Shown here piece by piece: positions 46,048 through 55,121 of a stretch of DNA of 59,405 nt. Source of the DNA: Bacillus sp. MUM 116 (GTDB lineage: Bacteria; Bacillota; Bacilli; Bacillales; Cytobacillaceae); contig NZ_MLYR01000055.1 in the NCBI RefSeq assembly GCF_001866655.1, forward strand, positions 1 to 59,405, read 5' to 3'. Position numbers and translations under genes: made by a program. Below the pieces are notes generated by a model, which had not been told where the DNA came from, made no database searches, and worked only from the letters and a program-made list of their open reading frames with translations. The number at the start of each line of letters is the position of its first letter. Position 1 is the first letter of the stretch.

Positions 46048-46917
46048 GTGAAATATTTCTGGCTTTCTATCATTGCAGCAGCATCGCTGTTTTTAGTAAA
46101 TATTATTGGCTTTATAGACACGATGACCAACTCGGCAATGGGATGCGGTAGTGGTTACCCTTTGTGTAACGGAAAGTTATATCCTGATTTTTCCGATTAT
46201 CATTCCGTAATTGAATACACTCATCGTATTGTGGTTGGTCTTGCGAGTCTTTTATTATTTGTTGTTTCGGCAATCGCTTGGATTCGATATAAAAAGCGAA
46301 AGGTAAAAATTCTTGTCCTTTTTGCAATTATAGGTATCTTTGGAGAATCGACACTCGGTGCATTGACGGTGATGGTCTCTCTCTCCCCTCTTCTGCTCGC
46401 AGCACATTTGGGGATTGCACTTATTTCATTTGCAGCCTTAATAAATATCGCGTATGTCACTTACTTAGAGGAAAAGAACATTCCACAATTGAAAAAGTTG
46501 CCTGCTTCTTTTTCTGCTTTTTCTTGGTTTGTATTTATCTTTTTGTATGCGGCGATTTATTTTGGCGGCTATGTGGCCAAAACAGGATCTGGAGAAGCCT
46601 TTCGCGGTTTTCCGATTCCAACAGAAAGCTATGCAGCAGTCGGTGATGCTTTTTGGGTAGATGTGATTCATCGATCGTTTGCTCTTGGTTTAATCATTCT
46701 ATTTTTCTCGCTTATTCAGTTAACAAAAAAATACCGGCAAGATCGTCCGGAGATTTACCGCTTTAGTCAAATAAATTTTTTATTTATACTCCTGCAAGGA
46801 TTAAGCGGTGCCCTTTTAATTTATACGCATTTAAGTTTGGGTGCAGTTCTCCTGCATGTTTCGATTTTATCTCTATTAGTTGGAATCCAAAGTATCGTCT
46901 GCTTTCAAAGCCGTTAG
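46048..46917 (+). CDS. ctaA: Heme A synthase CtaA
   Basis: CtaA oxidises heme O to heme A. The 289-residue protein has eight membrane segments in two halves, the Cys pair GCGSGYPLCNG in the first extracellular loop, EYTHRIVVG with the catalytic Glu-His, AAHLGIALISF and DVIHRSFALGL. The GTG start is seven bases after GGAGGT; a TTG five codons earlier is part of that site. Being next to qoxABCD rather than a ctaBCDEF cluster suggests it supplies heme A to this oxidase. Confidence 0.94.
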   Translation: MKYFWLSIIAAASLFLVNIIGFIDTMTNSAMGCGSGYPLCNGKLYPDFSDYHSVIEYTHRIVVGLASLLLFVVSAIAWIRYKKRKVKILVLFAIIGIFGESTLGALTVMVSLSPLLLAAHLGIALISFAALINIAYVTYLEEKNIPQLKKLPASFSAFSWFVFIFLYAAIYFGGYVAKTGSGEAFRGFPIPTESYAAVGDAFWVDVIHRSFALGLIILFFSLIQLTKKYRQDRPEIYRFSQINFLFILLQGLSGALLIYTHLSLGAVLLHVSILSLLVGIQSIVCFQSR

Positions 46918-46920
46918 ACA

Positions 46921-46951
46921 AAAATCCTAAATGAATTGTTTAGGATTTTTT
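46921..46951 (+). terminator. Terminator of ctaA
   Basis: AAAATCCTAAA/TTTAGGATTTT perfect stem then T. Confidence 0.9.
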
Positions 46952-46956
46952 TATTG

Positions 46957-46994
46957 CTCTTTTTTACTCTTTTTTACTCTTTTTTACTCTTTTT
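46957..46994 (+). repeat. Short tandem repeat CTCTTTTTTA
   Basis: The 10-base unit CTCTTTTTTA occurs nearly four times in a row, T-rich on the plus strand, directly after the ctaA terminator. Such tracts are prone to slippage. Confidence 0.9.
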
Positions 46995-47089
46995 AAAATG
47001 CAAGTAGTTTGTTTGAAAAATATAAATTTTAAAAAATGTTTGACAAATTTGTGACAATTGATAGAATATTCAGTAAGGGAGTGATGATC

Positions 47090-47350
47090 ATGGAGTATAA
47101 ATATTTAAAAATTTTTAAAGCGTCCATGTTTGGAATCGGTACAGGAATTCTCATTTTTATTTTCAGTTTCTTTGTAAGCGCTGCCAACGGAGGTTATTTT
47201 TATACTGCAACAGGTGTAGGTATCGTCATTGCTTCTTTAATTACCCTGATGTTTGGGATGAGTATTAGCTTAATGGAGGAAGTAACGGATGCGGAGATTC
47301 GAAATAAAGAAACCAATCTCTATTTCGTTCCAAGAAAACCCATTCGTTAA
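47090..47350 (+). CDS. Small two-pass membrane protein (86 aa)
   Basis: Two hydrophobic segments flank a short loop with an NGGYFYTATG turn; the N terminus is lysine-rich and the C terminus charged. No family is recognised. ATG chosen eight bases after AAGGGAG; ATG 47,084 is also possible. It stands alone and is convergent with the MMPL gene. Confidence 0.68.
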   Translation: MEYKYLKIFKASMFGIGTGILIFIFSFFVSAANGGYFYTATGVGIVIASLITLMFGMSISLMEEVTDAEIRNKETNLYFVPRKPIR

Positions 47351-47365
47351 TCAATCATAAAGATA

Positions 47366-47396
47366 ATCAGGCGTGATTTCATAAATCACGCCTGAT
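47366..47396. terminator. Terminator between the small membrane protein and MMPL gene
   Basis: ATCAGGCGTGATT/AATCACGCCTGAT perfect stem with a short loop; A/T-rich on both sides. Confidence 0.82.
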
Positions 47397-47426
47397 ATTA
47401 TTAATGAATTTAAGAAAATTACTTTA

Positions 47427-49646
47427 CTATCCTTGCATTTTCTCTACGTGCCCCATTGGTTTCTTCGTTGGCCAAAATGCCCATTCCCCAAATATGGCTG
47501 TAATCGCCGGCACCAAAAATGGTCTGACTATAAAGGTATCGAGTAGAACACCAATTGCAGTAATTGTTCCAAAATGGACAAGGATCTGAATTGGAAGGGT
47601 TGTTAAGATAGCAAAAGTTCCTGCAAGGATTAAACCTGCTGATGTGATTATCCCGCCAGTTTCAGAAACCCCCTCCTTAACTGCACTCAAAATGGACATT
47701 TCATTGCGTTTTCTCCATATACTTGAAATCATAAAAATATTATAGTCTTCCCCAAGTGCAACAATAAATACAAAAGCATACAAAGGGATAAAACCTTGTA
47801 TTTCATTCACATTAAAACCATAGTGTAAGATAATCCAACCTAACCCTAATGCACTAAAATAGGATAATAGCACGGTTCCGATTAGATAAACAGTAGCGAT
47901 AATGGAACGGAGATAGAACAATAGTAAAACGGCAATCATCACAAGGACGATTGGAATAATCAAGGACGAATCGGCTTTTGTTGTCTCCTTCGTATCATAT
48001 TGCTCTGCCGTTTGTCCACTTATAAAAATCTGGTTGGTCTCTTCACCAATATTTAAAATTTCCTTCAGGTCCCGTTTTAGTTTCGGGATTAATTCCATGG
48101 CCTTGTTAGAATAAGGATTATCTTTTAATTCCACATCAAACTTGACCAAGCTTGGGTCCTTATCACTTCGCACTACATTGGATACATTTGCAATGTATGG
48201 GAATTCTTCCAATTTTGTTTTTATGCTGTTTTCATCTTCCATTCCCTTTACTACAACGGTAGAAGGTGCTAATTCACCAGCACTAAAATGTTCAGAAATA
48301 ATTTCAAATCCCTCGCGAGATGGCATATCTTTCGGGAAAGATGATAGTGTATCATAGGTATATTCAATTTTTAAAGAATAAATGGCCAAAATACCCAAAA
48401 TCGTTAAGGTTGTGATAAACACTTTCCAAGGGTTTTGACTAACGAAGCTGCCAACGAAATTTCCTAACGGTTTCTCATTATGGCGATTTCGATATACCTT
48501 CCCTTTTTTCTCCGCCAATTTTTTAGCCATTTCTTCTGTACGTGGGACAAATGGAAAAAAGGAGGTTCTGCCCAAAATGCTTAAAAAGGCAGGAATCAGC
48601 GTTAAACTTGCAGCCATCATAATCAGAATGGCCAAACTAAACGGAATTGCAAAACGATGGATGGAACCGTAGTTTGCCACTAATAAAACGAGTAGAGAGA
48701 TGACAACGGTCAGTCCGCTCATAATAATGGCTCCGGATGATCTTGTGAAAGCATGTTTGATAGAGCGAAATTTACTCTCCTCTTTTTTAAGGCTATTTCG
48801 GAATTGGGCAATTAAGAATAAACAATAATCGGTTCCAGCTCCAAATAATAAAACGGTCATAATTGAGATTGCTTGAGAATCAAAGTCGATCATCCCTTCT
48901 TTACCCAAATACCCCAATATCGGACTGATTACCATATAGGCCATACCAACGCCAACTAATGGAATAAGTGCCAAAATCGGTGAGCGATAGATGATCAGAA
49001 GGAAAATCAGGACAAGCAAAACGGTACCAAAAAGTAAAGAAAGATCTCCCTGGCTAAATAGCGCCGTAGCATCTACTGATATTCCTGCTGGTCCAGTAAT
49101 TCTAACGAGTAAAGAGTTTTCATCCTTCATTTTTTTTGTAAAAGGATTATCTGGGAAATTTGATATAGAAATTTCTTTTACTTTATCCAAGCGCTTTTGG
49201 ATTTCCGCTGTCTCGAGGTTTTGATCAAAAACTAATGGTAAAACAAAGGTTGTTCCATCTTTAGATACTTGTTGTTTTAATCCCGGAAGTGGAATTTTAT
49301 AAAATGGCGGTACCTGCATCCCTTCAATCGGATTTTCTTCCACCAGTTTCTTCGTTAGAGTTTGTATCGAAGTAAGATCTCCATTCGATAATTGACTCTT
49401 TTTATACCATGTCAATAATGCTGGATTACCGTTACTGCTTCCAAAGTTCTTATCAATGATCTCTTTTGCTTTTTGAGAGTCAACCTTCTTTAAGAATACA
49501 TCTGCCCGTTCATTCTTTTGTAAATTTGCCTGTGGCAAAGTGATATTTAAAAGCAGAATGACAAACATCCAAATTAGGATGGTAATCCAACGCCCTTTTT
49601 TTCCACTAACTAGCTCACCCCATCGTGATAGCCAATTTTGCTTCAT
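47427..49646 (-). CDS. MMPL/RND-family exporter (YdfJ-like)
   Basis: The 739-residue protein has the RND layout: one N-terminal membrane segment, a large exported loop (about 55-205), a block of membrane segments with LLFGAGTDYCLFLIAQFR, a central cytoplasmic linker, a second exported loop and a last block with VFIVALGEDYNIFMIS. The paired GTDY/GEDY motifs carry proton-relay Asp residues. MMPL members export lipids or drugs; the substrate is unknown. ATG follows TTGAAGGGAGACGAGGAAA. A TetR gene upstream on the same strand and a shared operator indicate induction. Confidence 0.93.
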   Translation of the reverse strand: MKQNWLSRWGELVSGKKGRWITILIWMFVILLLNITLPQANLQKNERADVFLKKVDSQKAKEIIDKNFGSSNGNPALLTWYKKSQLSNGDLTSIQTLTKKLVEENPIEGMQVPPFYKIPLPGLKQQVSKDGTTFVLPLVFDQNLETAEIQKRLDKVKEISISNFPDNPFTKKMKDENSLLVRITGPAGISVDATALFSQGDLSLLFGTVLLVLIFLLIIYRSPILALIPLVGVGMAYMVISPILGYLGKEGMIDFDSQAISIMTVLLFGAGTDYCLFLIAQFRNSLKKEESKFRSIKHAFTRSSGAIIMSGLTVVISLLVLLVANYGSIHRFAIPFSLAILIMMAASLTLIPAFLSILGRTSFFPFVPRTEEMAKKLAEKKGKVYRNRHNEKPLGNFVGSFVSQNPWKVFITTLTILGILAIYSLKIEYTYDTLSSFPKDMPSREGFEIISEHFSAGELAPSTVVVKGMEDENSIKTKLEEFPYIANVSNVVRSDKDPSLVKFDVELKDNPYSNKAMELIPKLKRDLKEILNIGEETNQIFISGQTAEQYDTKETTKADSSLIIPIVLVMIAVLLLFYLRSIIATVYLIGTVLLSYFSALGLGWIILHYGFNVNEIQGFIPLYAFVFIVALGEDYNIFMISSIWRKRNEMSILSAVKEGVSETGGIITSAGLILAGTFAILTTLPIQILVHFGTITAIGVLLDTFIVRPFLVPAITAIFGEWAFWPTKKPMGHVEKMQG

Positions 49647-49668
49647 TTTCCTCGTCTCCCTTCAATAC

Positions 49669-49684
49669 CTTATCAGTTGATAAG
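49669..49684. promoter_or_regulatory. TetR operator upstream of the MMPL gene
   Basis: CTTATCAGTTGATAAG, a 7-bp inverted repeat with 2-base spacer, lies 22 bases before the MMPL start. Its reverse complement occurs upstream of the regulator gene. Confidence 0.8.
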
Positions 49685-49695
49685 CAGGTAGTAAA

Positions 49696-49724
49696 AAAAG
49701 AGAGGCCCTTTAGCCTAGCTCCCT
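49696..49724 (-). terminator. Terminator after the TetR gene
   Basis: GAG-CT-AGGC and GCCT-CT-CTC arms pair on the minus strand and are followed by seven T; the stem covers the stop codon of the regulator. Confidence 0.7.
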
Positions 49725-50347
49725 AAACCATTTAAAATAATACTGACGATTAATTTGGCTTTTCGTTGTGCTTCGGCTTCTTTTTCTTCTTCTTTTAGAT
49801 TATTAAGCCCGGAAAACTGCAATAAGGATTTTAATAAATCTAATACAAAGAAGGACATTTCCTTTGGATTCGTATCGAGTTTTGCCAATTCTCGAATTTG
49901 TCCTCCCTTTTCAGCCTCTGCGATCATTTCGACTACTGGAAGAAAATAACTATCAAACCACCACTGACGAAGCAGCTGTTGTGTCTCTTCGTTCATTTCA
50001 TGCTTTAGATCATGAAACATTTGGGACAAATCCTCTTGGTGATTCATAAGCATGTAAATGGCAATATGGTAAATTCGATCCTTAAAAGCCATATACTGCT
50101 CTTTGATTTGAATCATCTGAAATTTGGTTCGGTTCATGATTTCTTTGACGACTTCAATATAAATTTCTTGCTTGTTACCAAAATGATGGTATAAAGCAGG
50201 CTGAGTAATACCGCAAGCTTGTGCGATTTGCCGGGTAGAAACGGACCGATAGCCATAGGTCATAAATAAGCTTCGAGAAATTTCGAAAATATTTTGTTTT
50301 GTTTCAAGTGAAGAATCCTCTGAGTGATTATTTCGTGTTTTTGCCAT
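49715..50347 (-). CDS. TetR-family transcriptional regulator
   Basis: The 210-residue repressor has an N-terminal TetR HTH (VSTRQIAQACGITQPALYHHFGNKQEIY) and a helical ligand domain. A 16-bp palindrome overlaps its own upstream region and the same sequence lies before the MMPL gene, so it likely represses both. ATG follows GAAAGGCTGAAAGAAA. Confidence 0.92.
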   Translation of the reverse strand: MAKTRNNHSEDSSLETKQNIFEISRSLFMTYGYRSVSTRQIAQACGITQPALYHHFGNKQEIYIEVVKEIMNRTKFQMIQIKEQYMAFKDRIYHIAIYMLMNHQEDLSQMFHDLKHEMNEETQQLLRQWWFDSYFLPVVEMIAEAEKGGQIRELAKLDTNPKEMSFFVLDLLKSLLQFSGLNNLKEEEKEAEAQRKAKLIVSIILNGLGS

Positions 50348-50364
50348 TTTCTTTCAGCCTTTCT

Positions 50365-50384
50365 AACTTATCAACTGATAAGTT
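50365..50384. promoter_or_regulatory. TetR operator upstream of the regulator gene
   Basis: AACTTATCAACTGATAAGTT is a 9-bp inverted repeat whose central 16 bases are the reverse complement of the operator at 49,669. Confidence 0.82.
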
Positions 50385-50481
50385 AAATGATAATATAAAA
50401 TGATAAAAATGAAAACTGTATAAACAGCAATTTTTATTTTAAATAAAAGGTTGATTTATCCATTATGAAGAATAAAAATAC

Positions 50482-50515
50482 AAAAGCTCAGGTTTAATTG
50501 TGAACCTGAGCTTTT
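50482..50515. terminator. Terminator of the EcsC-like gene
   Basis: AAAAGCTCAGGTT/AACCTGAGCTTTT, 13-bp perfect stem, A/T runs on both sides. Confidence 0.92.
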
Positions 50516-51303
50516 TCTAATCTCTCTAAAATTTTCCTTTTTCGATAGAGTATCATTCCTGCCTCGGATAGGTCAGTAATCATTGAACGGTTAATGAAAG
50601 CGCCAAATATCATTCCAGCCACAGGGACCATTTGGAATAACTTTTTCCAGCCAAAATTATCTCTATACGTATAGATAACCTCTCTCCAGCCCTGCAATTG
50701 GGACATCATTTCATTCGATTTTTTACCTCTTTGATAAAAGTTGGCAAGTTCATTGAGTATCGCTCGTTTACCAACAATATCGGAAGATGAAAATTGTAAG
50801 CATTTAATAATAAAAATTCGTTCGTTTTTATCGTTTGGATCATAGCCATGGAGAATCGCAATTTCTTGAAGCATTTTTAAAGAAATTGCTAATATGGCTG
50901 GAATATCTAAGGCGAGGGTGAAAATTCCCCCGATTCCTGTGCTGGCTCCTTGGAGTGCCGCAAAGTTTTTTCTGCGGACGCTTAGTTCCTGGCTAATTTT
51001 ATCCATTGTTTTTAAGGGCAAATCTTGTATGTCCGCAATCGTTTCGATGGGATTGTTGGTTTCCTTTTGAATCATCTTGAATAAACTTTTTTCATTTATT
51101 AAATATTTTCCGCCTGTTTGGATGTAGGAACCTATCTCCTCTAGCAATAAGCCAATTTTGTTATGAATAAAGTGGGGTGTAATTTTATCTAGCAGCTTAA
51201 ATGGAAGGCGGCCAATTCGTTCCCAAAACCAGAGACCACTCTGGTCTTTTTCCCATTTTTCTATGATAGAAAGTTGTTTTAATAACTCGTCTCTAGTTTC
51301 CAA
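50494..51303 (-). CDS. EcsC-family protein
   Basis: The 269-residue helical protein matches the EcsC domain family, with FAALQGASTGIGGIFTLALDIPAILAISLKMLQEIAILHGYDP in pieces, including two amphipathic or membrane-associated helices. EcsC accompanies the Ecs ABC transporter in B. subtilis but this copy has no ABC genes beside it; function unknown. TTG 51,303, nine bases after ATTGGAG, is the likely start; a TTG five codons upstream overlaps the site. Confidence 0.82.
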   Translation of the reverse strand: METRDELLKQLSIIEKWEKDQSGLWFWERIGRLPFKLLDKITPHFIHNKIGLLLEEIGSYIQTGGKYLINEKSLFKMIQKETNNPIETIADIQDLPLKTMDKISQELSVRRKNFAALQGASTGIGGIFTLALDIPAILAISLKMLQEIAILHGYDPNDKNERIFIIKCLQFSSSDIVGKRAILNELANFYQRGKKSNEMMSQLQGWREVIYTYRDNFGWKKLFQMVPVAGMIFGAFINRSMITDLSEAGMILYRKRKILERLEKAQVHN

Positions 51304-51471
51304 TTTAACAAACTCCAATGTAATATAATATTATTAGCTCTATTGTTACCATTAATTTATTTTGTATTTACTACGAAAGATTGAAAAAATAGTTTAAAAT
51401 ATACAGTATTTTTGGATTAAAATTCTCCGGTAGGAAAATGAATGATAGAGATGATGGTGGATAGTCCCTGA

Positions 51472-51575
51472 GGACAAGATTTTTCGCATTAAATGGGACC
51501 TATGAGTTCTTGTTAGTGCCCGTGGACATGATTTTTTGCGTTGAATGGGAACTGAGATCTTTTGTTAGTGCCCGT
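51472..51575. repeat. Two-copy 52-bp tandem repeat
   Basis: Units 51472-51523 and 51524-51575 are both 52 bases and match at 42 positions; both end GTTAGTGCCCGT. Neither contains a credible reading frame. Confidence 0.85.
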
Positions 51576-51605
51576 ATGATAGGTTTTTCCATAACTACGG
51601 GCACT
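51567..51605. terminator. Hairpin ending the tandem repeat
   Basis: AGTGCCCGT of the last unit pairs with ACGGGCACT across 21 bases. It lies after the map gene on the minus strand and may serve as its terminator. Confidence 0.6.
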
Positions 51606-51631
51606 ATAACACATTGGTTACTTTAATTTAT

Positions 51632-52372
51632 TTAAAGTGTGACAATAATAGGACCATCTTTGGTAATAATCAATGTGTGCTCATACTGGGCAACACGGCT
51701 TTCTTCAGTAACATAGGTCCAGCCGTCTCCTTTTTCAAAAACTTCCTCTTCTAGGGTAGAAATAAATGGTTCAAATGCAATCACCATTCCTTCCTTTAAC
51801 AAACCGCGCTCTGACGGTTCATAGTAATTAAAAATATACTCGGGCTGCTCATGTATGGTTCGTCCAATTCCATGACCAGTAAGGTTCTTAATAACCGTGA
51901 ATCCGTGTTTTCGGGCAGTTTGATACACGACCTTCCCCATGCCATTTATTTTTGAGCCTGGATTCGCTTTTTTCAGACCGGCTTCAAACGTTTCTTTTGC
52001 CAATTCGCAAATTCGCTTTAATACTGGATCTCCCTCTCCTACGACAATCGAAATCCCAGTATCGGCAAAATATCCATGTTTAGAACCCGAGACATCAATA
52101 TTGACGAGATCTCCCTCTTGAATTACGCGTTTTCCAGGGATACCGTGTGCTACCTCTTCATTTACACTAATACACGTATATCCTGGAAAATCATACTCGC
52201 CTTTTGGTGCGGAAATAGCCCCTTCCTTTTCAAAAAGCTCACCGGCAATTTCATCCAACTCTTTTGTTGTGATTCCTGGTTTTGTCCTTCGGACTAATTC
52301 ATCGCGAATAGCTCCGCAAATACGACCAATTTCTTTTATTCCATTAATATCTTCTTCAGTCTTTACAATCAT
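51632..52372 (-). CDS. Methionine aminopeptidase type I (YflG-like)
   Basis: The 246-residue enzyme removes the N-terminal Met from new proteins. Metal and catalytic residues appear in EVAHGIPG, VNIDVSG, YFADTGIS, TGHGIGRTIHEQP, AFEPF and QYEHT. The main Map of Bacillus sits next to infA/secY in the ribosomal cluster; this is the second, YflG-type copy. ATG follows GGGGTATCATC. Confidence 0.94.
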   Translation of the reverse strand: MIVKTEEDINGIKEIGRICGAIRDELVRRTKPGITTKELDEIAGELFEKEGAISAPKGEYDFPGYTCISVNEEVAHGIPGKRVIQEGDLVNIDVSGSKHGYFADTGISIVVGEGDPVLKRICELAKETFEAGLKKANPGSKINGMGKVVYQTARKHGFTVIKNLTGHGIGRTIHEQPEYIFNYYEPSERGLLKEGMVIAFEPFISTLEEEVFEKGDGWTYVTEESRVAQYEHTLIITKDGPIIVTL

Positions 52373-52469
52373 GATGATACCCCAATCTAAAAATATTGTT
52401 ATGTAAACTTTTATGTGTTTGATTTTACCCGTTGTATACTAAAAATCAAAGGTTATTAACAAGATGAAA

Positions 52470-52497
52470 GCCCTTTTGATTCAAAAACCAAAAGGGC
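52470..52497 (-). terminator. Terminator of the YebC/YeeN gene
   Basis: GCCCTTTTG/CAAAAGGGC stem, then TTTC on the minus strand. Confidence 0.8.
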
Positions 52498-52507
52498 AAC
52501 AATAAAA

Positions 52508-53227
52508 TTATTCACCTAAATCCACATTATGATACACTTGTCTAACATCTTCTAAATCTTCAAGTGCATCAATCATTTTTTCAAATTTTGCTTGTGCGTC
52601 TTCTTGTAAGGTAATTTCATTTTGTGCAAGCATCGTTAATTCAGCTACAGTAAACTCTGTAATACCTGCAGCTTTGAATGCTTCCTGGACAGTATGGAAC
52701 TGATCAGGCTCAGCATAAATAATTACTTGATCCTCATCTTCGATAATGTCACGAACATCTACGTCCGCTTCCATTAACATTTCTAGGACCTCTTCCTCGG
52801 ATTTCCCTTCAATCCCAAAAACCGCTGTAGCATCAAACATATAAGCAACTGAACCACTAACACCCATGTTACCGCCATTTTTTCCAAAAGCCGCACGTAC
52901 ATCCGAAGCAGTACGGTTCACGTTATTGGTCAACGCATCGACAATGACCATTGAACCGTTTGGTCCGAAACCTTCATAACGAAGCTCGTCGTAATTTTCA
53001 TCGGAACCACCTTTTGCTTTATCGATTGCACGGTCAATAATATGTCTTGGTACACTGTATGTTTTTGCCCGCTCAAGAACAATCTTTAGAGCTGTATTGG
53101 ATTCTGGGTTTGGTTCCCCTTGTCTTGCAGCAACATAGATCTCGCGGCCAAACTTAGCATAAATACGACTTGTATTTGCGTCTTTAGACGCTTTCTTTTC
53201 TTTAATATTATTCCACTTACGTCCCAT
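52508..53227 (-). CDS. YebC/PmpR family protein (YeeN type)
   Basis: The 239-residue protein starts [19 protein letters not shown] and contains [19 protein letters not shown] and [13 protein letters not shown], typical of the YeeN branch of YebC/TACO1. YebC proteins help translation at proline stretches or act as DNA-binding regulators. Bacillus has two branches (YrbC and YeeN). ATG follows TTGGGAAGACA. Stands alone. Confidence 0.95.
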   Translation of the reverse strand: MGRKWNNIKEKKASKDANTSRIYAKFGREIYVAARQGEPNPESNTALKIVLERAKTYSVPRHIIDRAIDKAKGGSDENYDELRYEGFGPNGSMVIVDALTNNVNRTASDVRAAFGKNGGNMGVSGSVAYMFDATAVFGIEGKSEEEVLEMLMEADVDVRDIIEDEDQVIIYAEPDQFHTVQEAFKAAGITEFTVAELTMLAQNEITLQEDAQAKFEKMIDALEDLEDVRQVYHNVDLGE

Positions 53228-53393
53228 TGTCTTCCCAACTCTCTTTCAACATTGAATCAACTGAAATAATTCACTAAATAATATTATCCTAAAATGGGCA
53301 ATTTGTTAAGTGTCTACAAACATACATCCGGGTAAAATTCAGTAAAAATGTAAAAAGTTTTGACAGCCTTTTCATTTTTTATGCAAGGAAAGA

Positions 53394-53641
53394 AATTATG
53401 ATGAGCATCTTTACCTATTGTTAAAAGAACTCAAGATCGAGAGGGAATCCGCTTAGAGCCTTCCGCATTAGCAGGAATGTCTGGTCCGGTTGAATTATTT
53501 AAAAATAGCTCTGCTTATATCGAAAAACACAACTTAAAAAATAAGATGAAAAAGGCTTCTCATATTGTATGGGCCACCGGCGGAAGTATGGATCCAACAG
53601 AAATGTTAGAGAAGTACTACCAAAATGGGATAAAATCATAA
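53394..53641 (+). pseudogene. dsdA: D-serine dehydratase (dsdA) 3' remnant
   Basis: Only the end of the gene remains. DEHLYLLLKELKIE is in one frame up to about 53,441. From there another frame gives EGIRLEPSALAGMSGP, IVWATGGSMDP and stops at TAA. LEPSALAGM and WATGG are DsdA C-terminal signatures; the intact enzyme is about 440 residues. The 5' four-fifths are missing and a frameshift lies near 53,441. There is no ribosome site. It shows gene loss at this locus. Confidence 0.88.
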
Positions 53642-53684
53642 ATGTCAAAAGGGAAACGTAGCTTAACGTTTCCCTTTTGACATT
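53641..53684. terminator. Bidirectional terminator after dsdA remnant and GT2 gene
   Basis: An 18-19 bp stem starting AATGTCAAAAGGGAAACGT and its complement with a 6-base loop ends both convergent genes. Confidence 0.92.
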
Positions 53685-53693
53685 AGATTACTT

Positions 53694-55121
53694 CTATTTG
53701 ATTGGTGAAGGTTGGAATACTTCTTCGGTATTTTCCTCTTCTGCTAATTCCAGCTCATCATTGGCATCTATATACGATTGGAATGTGTGCTGCCAATTTT
53801 CCTTTACTTTTTTATGATGAAGGATGGTTTTCGTATGTGTTGTCTTCACCCATGTGTGTTGATGCCGCCATTTAAGTAATCCGACAAATTGGGCAAATAT
53901 ATAGGTGTAACCGTAATAAAGAATGGAAAAAATCATCGAAAAATAATTGAATTTATGTCTGCTGTCTTTTCGAACAGCATAAGGCATGCAAATAAGGAAC
54001 TGATAGGTAAACAATAATAGAGTGATAATACTTGAACCAAGAACCACCGTTGAAAATCTCATTCCTAATTTTGTGGCTGCTGCAAAATCTTTTGTGGCTG
54101 CCTGGTAAATAAGGGCAACGAGAATTCCAACAAAAGCAACAACCATTTGAACTGCCCGGGCCATTCCAAAAAGATAGATCAATTGGTCAAGAATTTTGAG
54201 TTTTCCTTTTTCCTTAATCATTTTTTTAAATAATGCTTGATAATTGGTAAAAGCGACAAACCAATGTCCCTGCGACCAGCGGATTCGTTGTTTTAAACTC
54301 ATCTTTAAATTATCCGGTTTTTCATCATAAATTCTCACAAAGTGATTCCATAATACACGGCCATTCGTTTTGACGATTTCCATTTCAAGCTCTACATCCT
54401 CTGTCAGGGAATTAAAGCGAAATCCTCCATGCTTCATTAAGAAATCAAGCCGGACAATAAATCCAGTGCCACCGATTGAATTCGTTAATCCCATCCGGTA
54501 TTTTGCCAGTTGAAAAAAACGGTTAGATAAATAATAGCTGATGGCATACCCCAATGACAGTGATGAAGTGGAATTTTTTGAATCTAAATAGGCTTGGATA
54601 GCTTCCGGTTTTTCCTTTGCAATATATTGGGAATTTAATTCCTTTAAAATGTCCGGATCGACATGATTATCAGCATCCAATATGAGTAAGCAATCGTACT
54701 TTTCAGGGAGTTTTTCAAATCCTAAATATCGAAGTGCATATTGCAAGCCCGCCGGTTTTCCGACTCCTTCCCGGGGGAAAAGTTTCAAGCTCGTGTCCAC
54801 CTGCTCCATTCCCAGTTCCTCACAAATTTCTCCTGTGCGGTCAGTGCTATTATCATTTACGACATAAACATCATAAAGTTCTTTCCGGTACCGTATTCTA
54901 TTTAAGTTTTGAATGGTAGAGCCAATGACTTGTTCTTCATTGTGTGCGGCAACTAACACTAAAAATCTTGTCTCATCCTCAACTAAGGGATAATCACGTT
55001 TCGCCTTACCGAAACCGAATAAACTGAGTATTAAGTAATAAACGGTATTAAAGTTAATGTATAAGGCTAGCACTGCATACAAAGCTAAAGCAATCGAAAC
55101 CATAATTTTGGTAATATCCAT
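53694..55121 (-). CDS. Family 2 glycosyltransferase, PgaC/IcaA-like
   Basis: The 475-residue processive GT2 enzyme has an N-terminal membrane segment, VLVAAHNEEQVIG, LILDADNHVDPDIL (DxD) and QRIRWSQGHW (QxxRW), and at least three C-terminal membrane segments. It resembles poly-N-acetylglucosamine or hyaluronan-type synthases. No icaB/icaC partners are present. The C-terminal tail is Glu-rich. ATG follows TAGGAGGAGAAACG. Confidence 0.9.
   Translation of the reverse strand: MDITKIMVSIALALYAVLALYINFNTVYYLILSLFGFGKAKRDYPLVEDETRFLVLVAAHNEEQVIGSTIQNLNRIRYRKELYDVYVVNDNSTDRTGEICEELGMEQVDTSLKLFPREGVGKPAGLQYALRYLGFEKLPEKYDCLLILDADNHVDPDILKELNSQYIAKEKPEAIQAYLDSKNSTSSLSLGYAISYYLSNRFFQLAKYRMGLTNSIGGTGFIVRLDFLMKHGGFRFNSLTEDVELEMEIVKTNGRVLWNHFVRIYDEKPDNLKMSLKQRIRWSQGHWFVAFTNYQALFKKMIKEKGKLKILDQLIYLFGMARAVQMVVAFVGILVALIYQAATKDFAAATKLGMRFSTVVLGSSIITLLLFTYQFLICMPYAVRKDSRHKFNYFSMIFSILYYGYTYIFAQFVGLLKWRHQHTWVKTTHTKTILHHKKVKENWQHTFQSYIDANDELELAEEENTEEVFQPSPIK

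Noticed and set aside
46957..46994. Tandem CTCTTTTTTA units as a CRISPR-like array
   Set aside because: There are no spacers between units; it is a simple short tandem repeat.
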